Shown here: positions 1 to 7,600 of the stretch, one piece after another
Position numbering within the stretch: the stretch's first letter is position 1
How the letters are laid out: each line of letters starts with the position of its first letter
NCBI GenBank assembly: GCA_046706345.1
Contig: JBJKPL010000274.1
Coordinates: 1-11,028 of the forward strand
Length of the DNA: 11,028 nt
Direction: 5' to 3'
From: Sulfidibacterium sp046706345
GTDB taxonomy: Bacteria; Bacteroidota; Bacteroidia; Bacteroidales; F082
The notes under the pieces: generated by a model
What the model saw: the letters and a program-made list of their open reading frames with translations, nothing else
Databases searched by the model: none
What the model was told of the DNA's origin: nothing
Program-made: the position numbers and the translations under genes

Positions 1-1583
1 GTATGGACATTCTCTGTTCGGATAAAACAGGTACGCTGACCCAAGCGAAACTAACCCTGGGCGACTCGATCCTGTTCGGGGCGAAAGACGAACAGGAACT
101 GATCCTGCATGCCGCCCTTTCTTCCGAAACCGACAACCACGATCCCATTGACAATACCGTCCTTTCCGGAATTAAAGATAAAAAGGCACTTACGGGATAT
201 AACCTGAAAAAATATATCCCCTTCGATCCCGTAAGGAAAAGGACCGAAGCCCTGCTGACCGGTCCGGAAGGAAAGGAATTTTCCGTTACCAAAGGGGCCA
301 CACAGGTGATCATTGAGCTATGTAAACTGAACGATACCGATAAAAAACAGGCCGAAGAACAGGTGGATCAATTTGCTTCAGAAGGTTACAAAACCCTGGG
401 TGTGGCCCGGAAAGAGGGCGACGGCCCCTGGAAATTTTCCGGTATCCTGACCCTGTTTGATCCTCCGCGTGAAGACTCCAAATCCACCATCGCCGAGGCC
501 GGCGAACAGGGGATCCTGGTGAAGATGGTTACCGGTGATAATACTTCCATTGCCCGGGAGATCTCCGGACAACTGGGTCTGGGAACCCAGATCAGGAAAG
601 TGGACGACATTTTCAAAAGCGACGATGACATCAAACATCCCGGAAGGCAGATCGAACGGAAGATCGAAGCATCGGATGGCTTTGCCGAAGTGTTTCCCGA
701 ACATAAATACGGTATCGTGAAGGCCCTGCAGACCGAAGACCACATCGTCGGGATGACCGGCGACGGCGTGAACGATGCCCCGGCGCTGAAACAGGCCGAT
801 ATCGGTATTGCCGTCAGCGGCGCCACCGATGCTGCGCGGGCAGCCGCCGACCTGATCCTCACCATGCCCGGACTATCCGTGATCATCAATGCCGTGGCCG
901 AAGCCCGGAAGATCTTCGAACGGATGAACAGCTATGCCATGTACCGGATCATTGAGACCATCCGTATCATGTTCTTCGTGGTGCTGGCCATGATCTTTTA
1001 CAATTTTTATCCCATCACGGCCCTGATGATCATTTTGCTCGCGTTCTTCAACGACATTCCCATCATGACCATAGCCTACGACAACACTTTCCTGAGTACG
1101 AAACCCGTAAAATGGGACATGCGGAAGGTGATGAGTATTTCTACGGTGCTGGGACTGATCGGGGTGGCCGAGACGTTTGGGATCCTGATCATTGCCAGGG
1201 ATTATCTGCACCTCAGCACCCCCGAGATTCAGACGTTTATTTTTCTGAAACTGGCGGTGGCAGGCCATCTGACCCTGTTTGTTACCCGGACAAAAAAATC
1301 GTTCCTGAAAGCCCCGCATCCGGCGCCGGCCTTGCTATGGTCGGCGGTGTTCACCAAAGTACTGGCGACGTTGTTCGTGGTTTATCCCCTGGGCCTGATC
1401 ACACCCATCAGCTGGTCTAGTGTCGGATTTATCTGGGCGTATTGTATCGTATGGATCTTCATCGAAGATTGGGCCAAACTGGCCATGTACCGTCATCTGG
1501 AACACCGCGGCGGAAAAAGCCACGATCTTTTCTTCTCGCTGATCAAGAGTCCCCTGCACCTTTATCATGATCACAAAGAATGA
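1..1583 (+). CDS. P-type ATPase, plasma-membrane proton pump type (P3A), 5'-truncated by window edge
   Basis: This is the C-terminal 526 residues of a P-type cation pump. The gene begins outside the window, and the first ATG (base 3) is an internal Met just before the phosphorylation loop. Numbering from that Met, the phosphorylation site is DKTGTLT (D7), the nucleotide-binding KGAT lies at 97-100, TGDN at 177-180 and the hinge TGDGVNDAP at 252-260. Six hydrophobic segments follow (about 317-336, 337-358, 376-396, 408-428, 440-461, 464-485), matching M5-M10. The stretch after the hinge (GIAVSGATDAARAAADLIL) and the M6 segment FFNDIPIMTIAYDN resemble fungal, plant and archaeal H+-ATPases. D351 sits where the plant pump has its proton-binding Asp. 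No C-terminal regulatory domain follows M10. The family uses ATP to export H+ across the cytoplasmic membrane. Proton as substrate is inferred from subfamily resemblance; another monovalent cation is possible. The gene ends at a strong hairpin terminator. Confidence 0.9.
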   Translation, partial: MDILCSDKTGTLTQAKLTLGDSILFGAKDEQELILHAALSSETDNHDPIDNTVLSGIKDKKALTGYNLKKYIPFDPVRKRTEALLTGPEGKEFSVTKGATQVIIELCKLNDTDKKQAEEQVDQFASEGYKTLGVARKEGDGPWKFSGILTLFDPPREDSKSTIAEAGEQGILVKMVTGDNTSIAREISGQLGLGTQIRKVDDIFKSDDDIKHPGRQIERKIEASDGFAEVFPEHKYGIVKALQTEDHIVGMTGDGVNDAPALKQADIGIAVSGATDAARAAADLILTMPGLSVIINAVAEARKIFERMNSYAMYRIIETIRIMFFVVLAMIFYNFYPITALMIILLAFFNDIPIMTIAYDNTFLSTKPVKWDMRKVMSISTVLGLIGVAETFGILIIARDYLHLSTPEIQTFIFLKLAVAGHLTLFVTRTKKSFLKAPHPAPALLWSAVFTKVLATLFVVYPLGLITPISWSSVGFIWAYCIVWIFIEDWAKLAMYRHLEHRGGKSHDLFFSLIKSPLHLYHDHKE

Positions 1584-1584
1584 T

Positions 1585-1621
1585 AAAAAAAAGCTGTCCG
1601 CCTCAGGCGGACAGCTTTTTT
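1585..1621. terminator. Bidirectional intrinsic terminator between the P-type ATPase and atpC
   Basis: There is a perfect inverted repeat with arms AAGCTGTCCGCC (1591-1602) and GGCGGACAGCTT (1606-1617) around a TCA loop. It is flanked by an A-run on the left (1585-1592) and a T-run on the right (1616-1621). The GC-rich stem with U-tracts in both directions fits termination of both convergent genes. It starts one base after the ATPase stop codon and lies 19 bases from the atpC stop. Confidence 0.93.
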
Positions 1622-1640
1622 ATCTTCATCAGGCGAAAGC

Positions 1641-1874
1641 CTATTCGGCCAGCACCAGTACTTTGTCATTCAATACCTCCACAACGCCTCCTTTCACGGT
1701 GAAATAGTCCACATCCTTGCCGATCCTTACTTTGATATTTCCTTTTTTCAGGACGGAGATCAGGGGAGCGTGGTTGCTTAAAATTTCGAACGAACCATCG
1801 ATTCCGGGAAACTGGATCAGATCCGCATCTCCTTTGAAAATGGTTTTGTCCGGTGTAATAATTTCGAGATCCAT
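1641..1874 (-). CDS. atpC: F1Fo ATP synthase epsilon subunit, short form
   Basis: This is a 77-residue epsilon subunit of the F1 central stalk. It begins MDLEIITPDKTIFKGDAD, and the motif GSFEILSNHAPLISVL (about 27-42) is the family hallmark. The protein ends at the close of the beta-sandwich domain. The C-terminal two-helix domain, which in E. coli (~139 aa) can insert into F1 and inhibit ATP hydrolysis, is absent. Short epsilon subunits are typical of Bacteroidota, so this is probably the native full length rather than a truncation: the stop is clean and the terminator follows directly. It lies 35 nt downstream of atpD and must be cotranscribed with it. ATG start; no clear Shine-Dalgarno sequence. 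Confidence 0.95.
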   Translation of the reverse strand: MDLEIITPDKTIFKGDADLIQFPGIDGSFEILSNHAPLISVLKKGNIKVRIGKDVDYFTVKGGVVEVLNDKVLVLAE

Positions 1875-1909
1875 CGCAATTGTGTTAAGTCAGATTGGCT
1901 AATTTATGA

Positions 1910-3415
1910 TCAGGCTTCGGCCATCATTTTCTTACCTTTTTCGATGGCTTCTTCGATGGTTCCCACCAGGTTGAAAGCGGCCTCTGGATATTCATCCACT
2001 TCGCCGTCCATGATCATGTTGAAGCCCTTGATGGTATCTTCGATGGAGACCAGGGTGCCCTCCAACCCGGTGAACTGCTCGGCCACATGGAAAGGCTGCG
2101 AAAGGAAACGCTGTACACGCCGTGCCCTGTGAACGGTAAGTTTGTCTTCTTCCGAAAGTTCGTCCATCCCCAGGATGGCGATGATGTCCTGCAGTTCGTT
2201 GTAACGCTGCAGGATATTTTTTACACGCTGCGCCGTTTTGTAATGCTCTTCACCGACGATGTCGGGAGTCAGGATTCGGGAGGTGGAATCCAGCGGGTCG
2301 ACGGCGGGATAAATTCCCAGCTCGGCAATTTTACGGCTCAATACCGTGGTGGCGTCGAGGTGGGCAAAGGTCGTGGCCGGTGCCGGGTCGGTTAAGTCGT
2401 CGGCAGGCACGTAGACGGCCTGAACAGAAGTAATGGACCCCCGCTTGGTGGGGGTGATCCGTTCCTGCATCAATCCCATTTCCGTGGCCAGGGTCGGCTG
2501 GTATCCTACCGCGGAAGGCATACGTCCCAACAGGGCGGAGACTTCCGAACCGGCCTGGGTGAAACGGAAAATATTGTCGATAAAGAAAAGGATGTCGCGA
2601 CCTCCGGTTTTTTCATCTCCTTCACGGAAATATTCTGCCAGTGTCAGCCCCGAAAGTGCCACTCGGGCACGGGCTCCGGGGGGTTCGTTCATCTGTCCGA
2701 ACACCAGAGTGGCCTGAGATTTGGCCAGCTCTTCGCGGTCGACTTTGGAGAGATCCCAGCCGCCTTTTTCCATGGTTTCTTCAAATTCTTTTCCATAACG
2801 GATCACGCCGGATTCGATCATTTCACGCAACAGGTCGTTCCCTTCACGGGTACGTTCTCCCACGCCGCCGAAAACGGACATGCCGGAATACGCCTTGGCA
2901 ATGTTGTTGATCAACTCCATGATGATCACCGTCTTGCCGACGCCGGCACCGCCGAACAAGCCCACTTTTCCGCCTTTGGAATAAGGCTCGATCAGGTCGA
3001 TAACCTTGATCCCGGTGAACAGGACTTCGGATTTGGTGGTGAGGTTTTCATAGATCGGGGGTTCCCGGTGAATGGGGAAACTGTTTTCGGATTCAACGTT
3101 TCCCAATCCGTCAATGGCATCGCCGATCACATTGAACAGGCGGCCTTTGATCTCTTCGCCCACCGGCATGCTGATGGGATTTCCGGTGGAAGTTACTTCC
3201 ATGCCTCTTTTCAATCCGTCGGTGGAGTCCATGGCGACGGTACGAACCATATTTTCGCCAACAGACTGCTGCACTTCGAGGATCAGTTTTTCGCCTTTGC
3301 CACGATCAACAACAAGGGCGTCGTAAATTTTCGGGAGTTTCTTTTCATCATCGAAAACAACGTCAATAACGGGGCCGATGATTTGCGCGATCCGGCCTAC
3401 ATTTCTTTTGCTCAT
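1910..3415 (-). CDS. atpD: F1Fo ATP synthase catalytic beta subunit
   Basis: This is the catalytic subunit of F1, making ATP from ADP and phosphate with the proton (or sodium) gradient. I chose the ATG at 3415 (MSKRNVGRIAQIIGPVIDV, 501 aa), which matches the family N-terminus and has GAGG at 3425-3428 nine bases upstream. In-frame ATGs at 3430 and 3451 only add unrelated residues and would sit on or upstream of the likely promoter. Visible motifs are the P-loop GGAGVGKT (155-162), the catalytic GERTREGND (E187, R188) and Walker B-like DILFFIDNIFRF, followed by the MPSAVGYQPTL catch-loop region. Compared with E. coli there is an extra charged segment of roughly 28 residues at about 206-233, just before QATLVFGQMNEPPGARAR; this explains the length of 501 versus ~460. 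Only atpC follows, so the other F1Fo genes must lie elsewhere. Confidence 0.97.
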   Translation of the reverse strand: MSKRNVGRIAQIIGPVIDVVFDDEKKLPKIYDALVVDRGKGEKLILEVQQSVGENMVRTVAMDSTDGLKRGMEVTSTGNPISMPVGEEIKGRLFNVIGDAIDGLGNVESENSFPIHREPPIYENLTTKSEVLFTGIKVIDLIEPYSKGGKVGLFGGAGVGKTVIIMELINNIAKAYSGMSVFGGVGERTREGNDLLREMIESGVIRYGKEFEETMEKGGWDLSKVDREELAKSQATLVFGQMNEPPGARARVALSGLTLAEYFREGDEKTGGRDILFFIDNIFRFTQAGSEVSALLGRMPSAVGYQPTLATEMGLMQERITPTKRGSITSVQAVYVPADDLTDPAPATTFAHLDATTVLSRKIAELGIYPAVDPLDSTSRILTPDIVGEEHYKTAQRVKNILQRYNELQDIIAILGMDELSEEDKLTVHRARRVQRFLSQPFHVAEQFTGLEGTLVSIEDTIKGFNMIMDGEVDEYPEAAFNLVGTIEEAIEKGKKMMAEA

Positions 3416-3448
3416 AAATAATTGCCTCATTATGGGTTTAAAGTGCGG

Positions 3449-3456
3449 CAAATATA
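3449..3456 (-). promoter_or_regulatory. Putative -7 promoter element (TATATTTG) for atpD-atpC
   Basis: On the minus strand TATATTTG matches the Bacteroidota -7 consensus TAnnTTTG exactly. It would give a leader of about 30 nt before the atpD start at 3415. No convincing TTTG -33 box is seen at the usual spacing, so only half the promoter is supported. The surroundings are very AT-rich, which raises the chance of a random match. Confidence 0.5.
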
Positions 3457-3457
3457 A

Positions 3458-3518
3458 GAATTAATATTTATAGAAATTTTGAAAAATCAATTTTCTCAAA
3501 ATATTGATAGATTAATTC
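3458..3518. repeat. AT-rich imperfect inverted repeat upstream of atpD
   Basis: The outer arms are a perfect 8-bp inverted pair, GAATTAAT (3458-3465) and ATTAATTC (3511-3518). The interior is imperfectly symmetric, with AATTTTGAAAA facing TTTTCTCAAAATATT. The element fills most of the gap between the lspA stop and the atpD promoter element. It has no GC-rich stem and no clean U-tract, so it is not a good terminator. It could be an operator, an upstream promoter element, or compositional chance. Confidence 0.35.
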
Positions 3519-3551
3519 TTAGCACCCGGACTGACAGGGGTTGGAAGGCTT

Positions 3552-4175
3552 TTATTTTGATGATTTCCGTTGAAACAGGAACCACCAGAAAACGCCAATG
3601 GTTATGGCGGAATCGGAGATGTTGAAGATGGGCCGGAAAAAGACCAGCCGGCCGTCGGGACCGAACAAAAAATTGGGGATCCAGGAGGGGGCCGCCTGCC
3701 GGCTGACATCGATGAGGGGGAAATACAGCATGTCGACTACTTTTCCGTGAAGGAGCGGCGCATATCCATGACCCGGGGCCACCAGATGGGCTACCGAGAA
3801 GTAGGTGCTCGAGGTGAAGATCCATCCGTAAAGCACGCTGTCGACGATGTTGCCCAGGGCGCCGGCCAGGATCAGCGATACGCAGATCACCAGCCCCTTA
3901 CTCCGTTTGTTTTTAACGATGTAAACCAGAAACACCGCCAGGGCAATGACGGCCAGGATCCTGAAAATGCTCAGGAACAGCTTGCCCCAGTCGCCGGCAA
4001 ACTGCATGCCGTAGGCCATTCCGTTGTTTTCTGTGAAATACAGGTAAAAAAAGTGCTTGATCACCGGGACTTTTTCGCCCACCGTCATGGTCAGCTTGAT
4101 GTAAAATTTCAAGGCCTGATCTGCAAGCAATACCAGGAAAATGATCCACAGGGATTTTTTCAACTTCAAAACCAA
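3552..4175 (-). CDS. lspA: Lipoprotein signal peptidase (signal peptidase II)
   Basis: This is an inner-membrane aspartyl protease that removes signal peptides from diacylglyceryl-modified prolipoproteins. At 207 aa it is longer than the ~165 aa of proteobacterial LspA. Family motifs are DQALKFYI (19-26), FTENNGMAYGM (47-57), AGALGNIVDSVLYG (104-117) with catalytic D112, and FNISDSAI (184-191) with catalytic D188. Hydrophobic segments lie near 8-28, 66-86, 93-110 and 190-201. About 75 residues separate the two Asp motifs, a long periplasmic loop containing VVDMLYFPLID; this is usual in Bacteroidota but much longer than in E. coli. The Arg of the usual NxxDR is Ser. The start is unusual: an in-frame stop lies at 4191-4193 and the only ATG downstream (4088) would delete the first helix. 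A TTG at 4175 (or 4169) is therefore the likely start. It lies 31 nt after the dksA-like gene, in the same operon. Confidence 0.93.
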   Translation of the reverse strand: MVLKLKKSLWIIFLVLLADQALKFYIKLTMTVGEKVPVIKHFFYLYFTENNGMAYGMQFAGDWGKLFLSIFRILAVIALAVFLVYIVKNKRSKGLVICVSLILAGALGNIVDSVLYGWIFTSSTYFSVAHLVAPGHGYAPLLHGKVVDMLYFPLIDVSRQAAPSWIPNFLFGPDGRLVFFRPIFNISDSAITIGVFWWFLFQRKSSK

Positions 4176-4206
4176 AAAAATTAGGAATGTTTATTCAGAT
4201 CTTAAA

Positions 4207-4602
4207 TCAGCTTCTTTGTTTGTTCTTGGCTTCAATACTTAACGTGGCGTGAGGCACGGCGCGCAGCCGTTCTTTGGAAATTAGTTTTCCGGTTTCGCGG
4301 CAAATCCCGTAGGTTCCGTTTTCAATACGCAACAGGGCGGCTTCCAGGTTGTTGATAAACCTGCGTTGACGATCGGCAAGGCGGCTGTTTTCTTCTTTCG
4401 ACAACACCTGTTGTCCTTCTTCCAGCACTTTAAAAGTAGGGGAAGTATCGTTGGTGTCGGCATCACTGTTGTTGGTATATGCTTCTACGAGCAGTGCAAG
4501 GTCAGCCTTTGCCTTTTCCAGTTTTTCCAGAATGATCTGGCGGAATTCTTCCAGTTCTTCAGCGGAATATCTGGTTTTCTCTTCTGTTGTGTGTTCTTCC
4601 AT
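4207..4602 (-). CDS. dksA: TraR/DksA-family RNA polymerase regulator lacking the zinc cysteines
   Basis: This 131-residue protein has the DksA layout: an N-terminal helical coiled-coil region (about 13-95) rich in E, K and L, with the acidic tip segment DADTNDTSPTF (47-57). A C-terminal globular motif follows, YGICRETGKLISKERLRAVPHATLSIEAK (98-126, quoted here only to show its pattern). In E. coli DksA this region carries four zinc-binding Cys; here only C101 remains, and the others align with T104, S122 and A125. The rest of the motif (RLRA-P-A) is well kept, so the fold is probably retained without zinc. The family binds the RNA polymerase secondary channel and modulates initiation, often together with ppGpp; that role is inferred here. 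Loss of the cysteines is, to my knowledge, common in Bacteroidota homologues. The gene sits between ileS (86 nt gap) and lspA (31 nt gap). ATG start at 4602, with GAGG very close upstream. Confidence 0.88.
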   Translation of the reverse strand: MEEHTTEEKTRYSAEELEEFRQIILEKLEKAKADLALLVEAYTNNSDADTNDTSPTFKVLEEGQQVLSKEENSRLADRQRRFINNLEAALLRIENGTYGICRETGKLISKERLRAVPHATLSIEAKNKQRS

Positions 4603-4688
4603 GGCCTCTGTTTTTAATGTTGAAAAACCTTTAATTATCCCAACGGAAGATACGAAATTTTCCGATTGAGATGTCCTCTTTGTAGTAT

Positions 4689-7600
4689 TTATTCTGTTTT
4701 AATAAGTTCAATATTTGCTTCGATCCCGTCAAGGATCTCAACGGTTTCGAAGTTGCTCTGCTCGCGGGCCTCAACAAGTTCCATGTCAGCCAGCGTTTCC
4801 GAGCAAATATAATCTTTATATCCAATAAACGCATCAAGGGTCTGTTCATTTTTCGCGATGCGCAGCAGGATGCGATCCGTAACTTCCAGTCCCTTATCCT
4901 TTCGGAGATTCTGAACGCGGTTCACCAGCTCACGGGCAATTCCTTCCTGTTGCAGCGCCTCGGTGAGGGTGATGTCGAGGGCGACGGTAAGATTGTCTAC
5001 CGTGGTGACGCTCCAGCCCGGAATGTCGCTGGTGCTGATCTCCACATCTTCCAGGGTGATCTCTATCGTCTGATCGCCAAGATCAAGTACAAATGTACCT
5101 TCTATTTCAAGCTTCTTGATGTCTTGTTGATTCCATCCGCTGATGGCTCCTGCAATGGATTTCATCAGCTTTCCGTACTTCGGTCCCAGCGTCTTGAAGT
5201 TGGGTTTGATCTGTTTCACCAACAGGTTGGTGTCGTCGGTCAGATATTCAATTTCCTTGATGTTGGTCTCCGATCGGATCAGCTCGCTCATGGCTTCCAC
5301 CTGATCTCTGAAATGATTGCTCAGCACGGGGATCATCACTTTCTGCAAGGGCTGCCGTACCCGGATGTTGGATTTCTTCCGCAGGGACAGGATCATGGAC
5401 GAGATCTTCTGGGCCAATTCCATCTTTTCTTCCAGGTCTTTATCGATGAGATTTGCCTCCGCCTGCGGGAACAGGGTCATGTGGATGGAAGCTTCAGAAT
5501 ACCTGCCACTGACGCCATTCAGGTCCAGGAACAGTTTCTCTGCAAAGAAAGGAGCCACCGGTGCAGCAAGCAGTGCGATGACTTCCAGACACCGGTACAG
5601 CGTCTGATATGCCTGGATCTTGTCATCCGAATAGCTTCCCTTCCAGAATCTTCTTCTCGACAAGCGGACGTACCAGTTGCTGAGGTGTTCGTCCACAAAA
5701 TTTTGAATGGCCCGGGCGGCCCGGGTCGGTTCGTACTCTGCATAAGCTTCATCCACGGCGATGATGAGCGAATTCAGTTCCGACAGGATCCAGCGATCCA
5801 ACTCGGAGCGCTCCTCCACCGGCACTTCGGCTTCGCTGTAAGTGAAGCCGTCGATGTTGGCATAAAGGGCAAAGAAAGCATAGGTGTTGTAAAGCGTTCC
5901 GAAGAATTTCCGCCGCACTTCATCGACGCCATTGCTGTCGAAGCGCAGGTTGTCCCACGGTTGGGAATTGGAGATCAGATACCACCGGGTGGCATCGGGA
6001 CCGTATTTTTTGATGGTGCTGAAGGGATCCACGGCATTGCCCAGTCGTTTGGACATCTTGTTGCCGTTTTTATCCAGTACCAGCCCGTTGGAAACCACGT
6101 TCTTAAATGCAACGGAATCAAATAGCATGCTGGCAATGGCATGCAGCGTAAAGAACCAGCCCCGGGTCTGATCCACGCCTTCGGCGATGAAATCGGCCGG
6201 GAAGTTCTTTTCGAAATATTCTTTGTTCTCGAAAGGATAGTGCAGCTGGGCGTAAGGCATGGAGCCGGAGTCGAACCACACATCGATAAGTGATGACTCG
6301 CGGTACATTTTCTGTCCGCTTTCGGAAACCAGCACGATGTCGTCCACGTAAGGCCGGTGGAAGTCGAAGGTGCGGTAGTTTTCTTCGCTCATATCCGACG
6401 GATCGAAATCTTTCATCGGATTGTCGGTCATGATGCCGCCAGCGATGGATTTTTCCACTTCCGCTTTCAGCTCGGCAGCGGAACCCAGGCATTTCAGTTC
6501 GCTGCGGTCTTCGGTCACCCAAATCGGCAACGGAATCCCCCAGAACCGGGAACGTGAAAGGTTCCAGTCCACCAGGTTTTCCAGCCAGTTGCCGAAACGG
6601 CCTTCACCGGTGGCTTTCGGCTTCCAGTTGATGGTCTGGTTCAACTCGATCATCCGGTCCTTCATGGCCGTGGTTTTGATGAACCACGAATCCAGCGGGT
6701 AATAGAGTACCGGCTTGTCGGTACGCCAGCAGTGCGGATAGCTGTGAACATGTTTTTCGATGCGGAAGACCTTGTTTTGTTTCTTCAGTGCCACCGACAG
6801 GTCGATATCCAGGGTGGCGTCCGCCTCGGTCAGGCTTTCGTCATAGTCATTTTTCACATACCGGCCTGCAAATTCGGAATAGAGGGCTACGTCGATATTT
6901 TCTTTGACAAAATTTTCGTCCAGTTCTTCCAGGTCAAAAAAGCGGCCTTTCAGGTCCACCATGGGGCGGTTTTCGCCGTTCTTGTCCAGCAGGATCAGCG
7001 GAGCGATGCCCCAGGTTTTGGCTACCCGGTCGTCGTCGGCGCCGAAAGTCGGTGCGATGTGAACGATACCGGTACCGTCTTCGGTGGTTACGAAATCGCC
7101 GGTGATGACTTCAAAAGCCTTGCCCAGCGGTTTCACCCACGGAAACAGCTGCTCATAGGAAATCCCGGCCAGTTGTTGGCCGGTGTATTCGGCCAGTATC
7201 TCGTAAGGAATGTGTTTGTCGCCGGTTTTGTAATCTTCGAAAGCCAGTTCGCTGTCTTTGGCGTTGAAATAGGCAGCCAGCCGTTCTTTGGCCAGCACCA
7301 CGGTTTCCCGGATGCCGGTATAAGGGTTGAAGGTCTTTACTTTCAGAGAGACGATGTTCGGACCAACGGCCAGGGCGGTGTTGGAAGGCAGTGTCCACGG
7401 CGTGGTGGTCCAGGCGATGAAGTACAGATCGTCTTCCACCCCATCGAATAAAAATTCGGAAACCTGATTGCGGACCACCTTGAACTGAGCGACAGCGGTG
7501 GTGTCCGTCACGTCGCGGTAGCAACCCGGCTGGTTCAGCTCGTGGGTGCTCAGTCCGGTTCCGGCAGCCGGCGAATAAGGCTGGATGGTGTATCCTTTGT

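Noticed and set aside
1629..1641. Shared 13-mer TCAGGCGAAAGCC, also at 8827-8839
   Set aside because: Only two copies; it forms a tiny GGC-GAAA-GCC hairpin and flanking sequence is unrelated. One copy runs to the atpC stop. Chance is enough.
3416..3451. Longer atpD start at 3430 or 3451
   Set aside because: The extra residues do not fit the beta-subunit N-terminus, and the 3451 start overlaps the putative -7 element; ATG 3415 has GAGG at good spacing.
3570..4184. 204-codon plus-strand open frame opposite lspA
   Set aside because: Antisense to a clear lspA with catalytic motifs; the peptide is Q/G/D-rich shadow sequence without family features.
4950..6125. 391-codon plus-strand open frame opposite ileS
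   Set aside because: It lies entirely antisense within a full-length, well-conserved ileS and shows no domain pattern; it is a codon-bias shadow.
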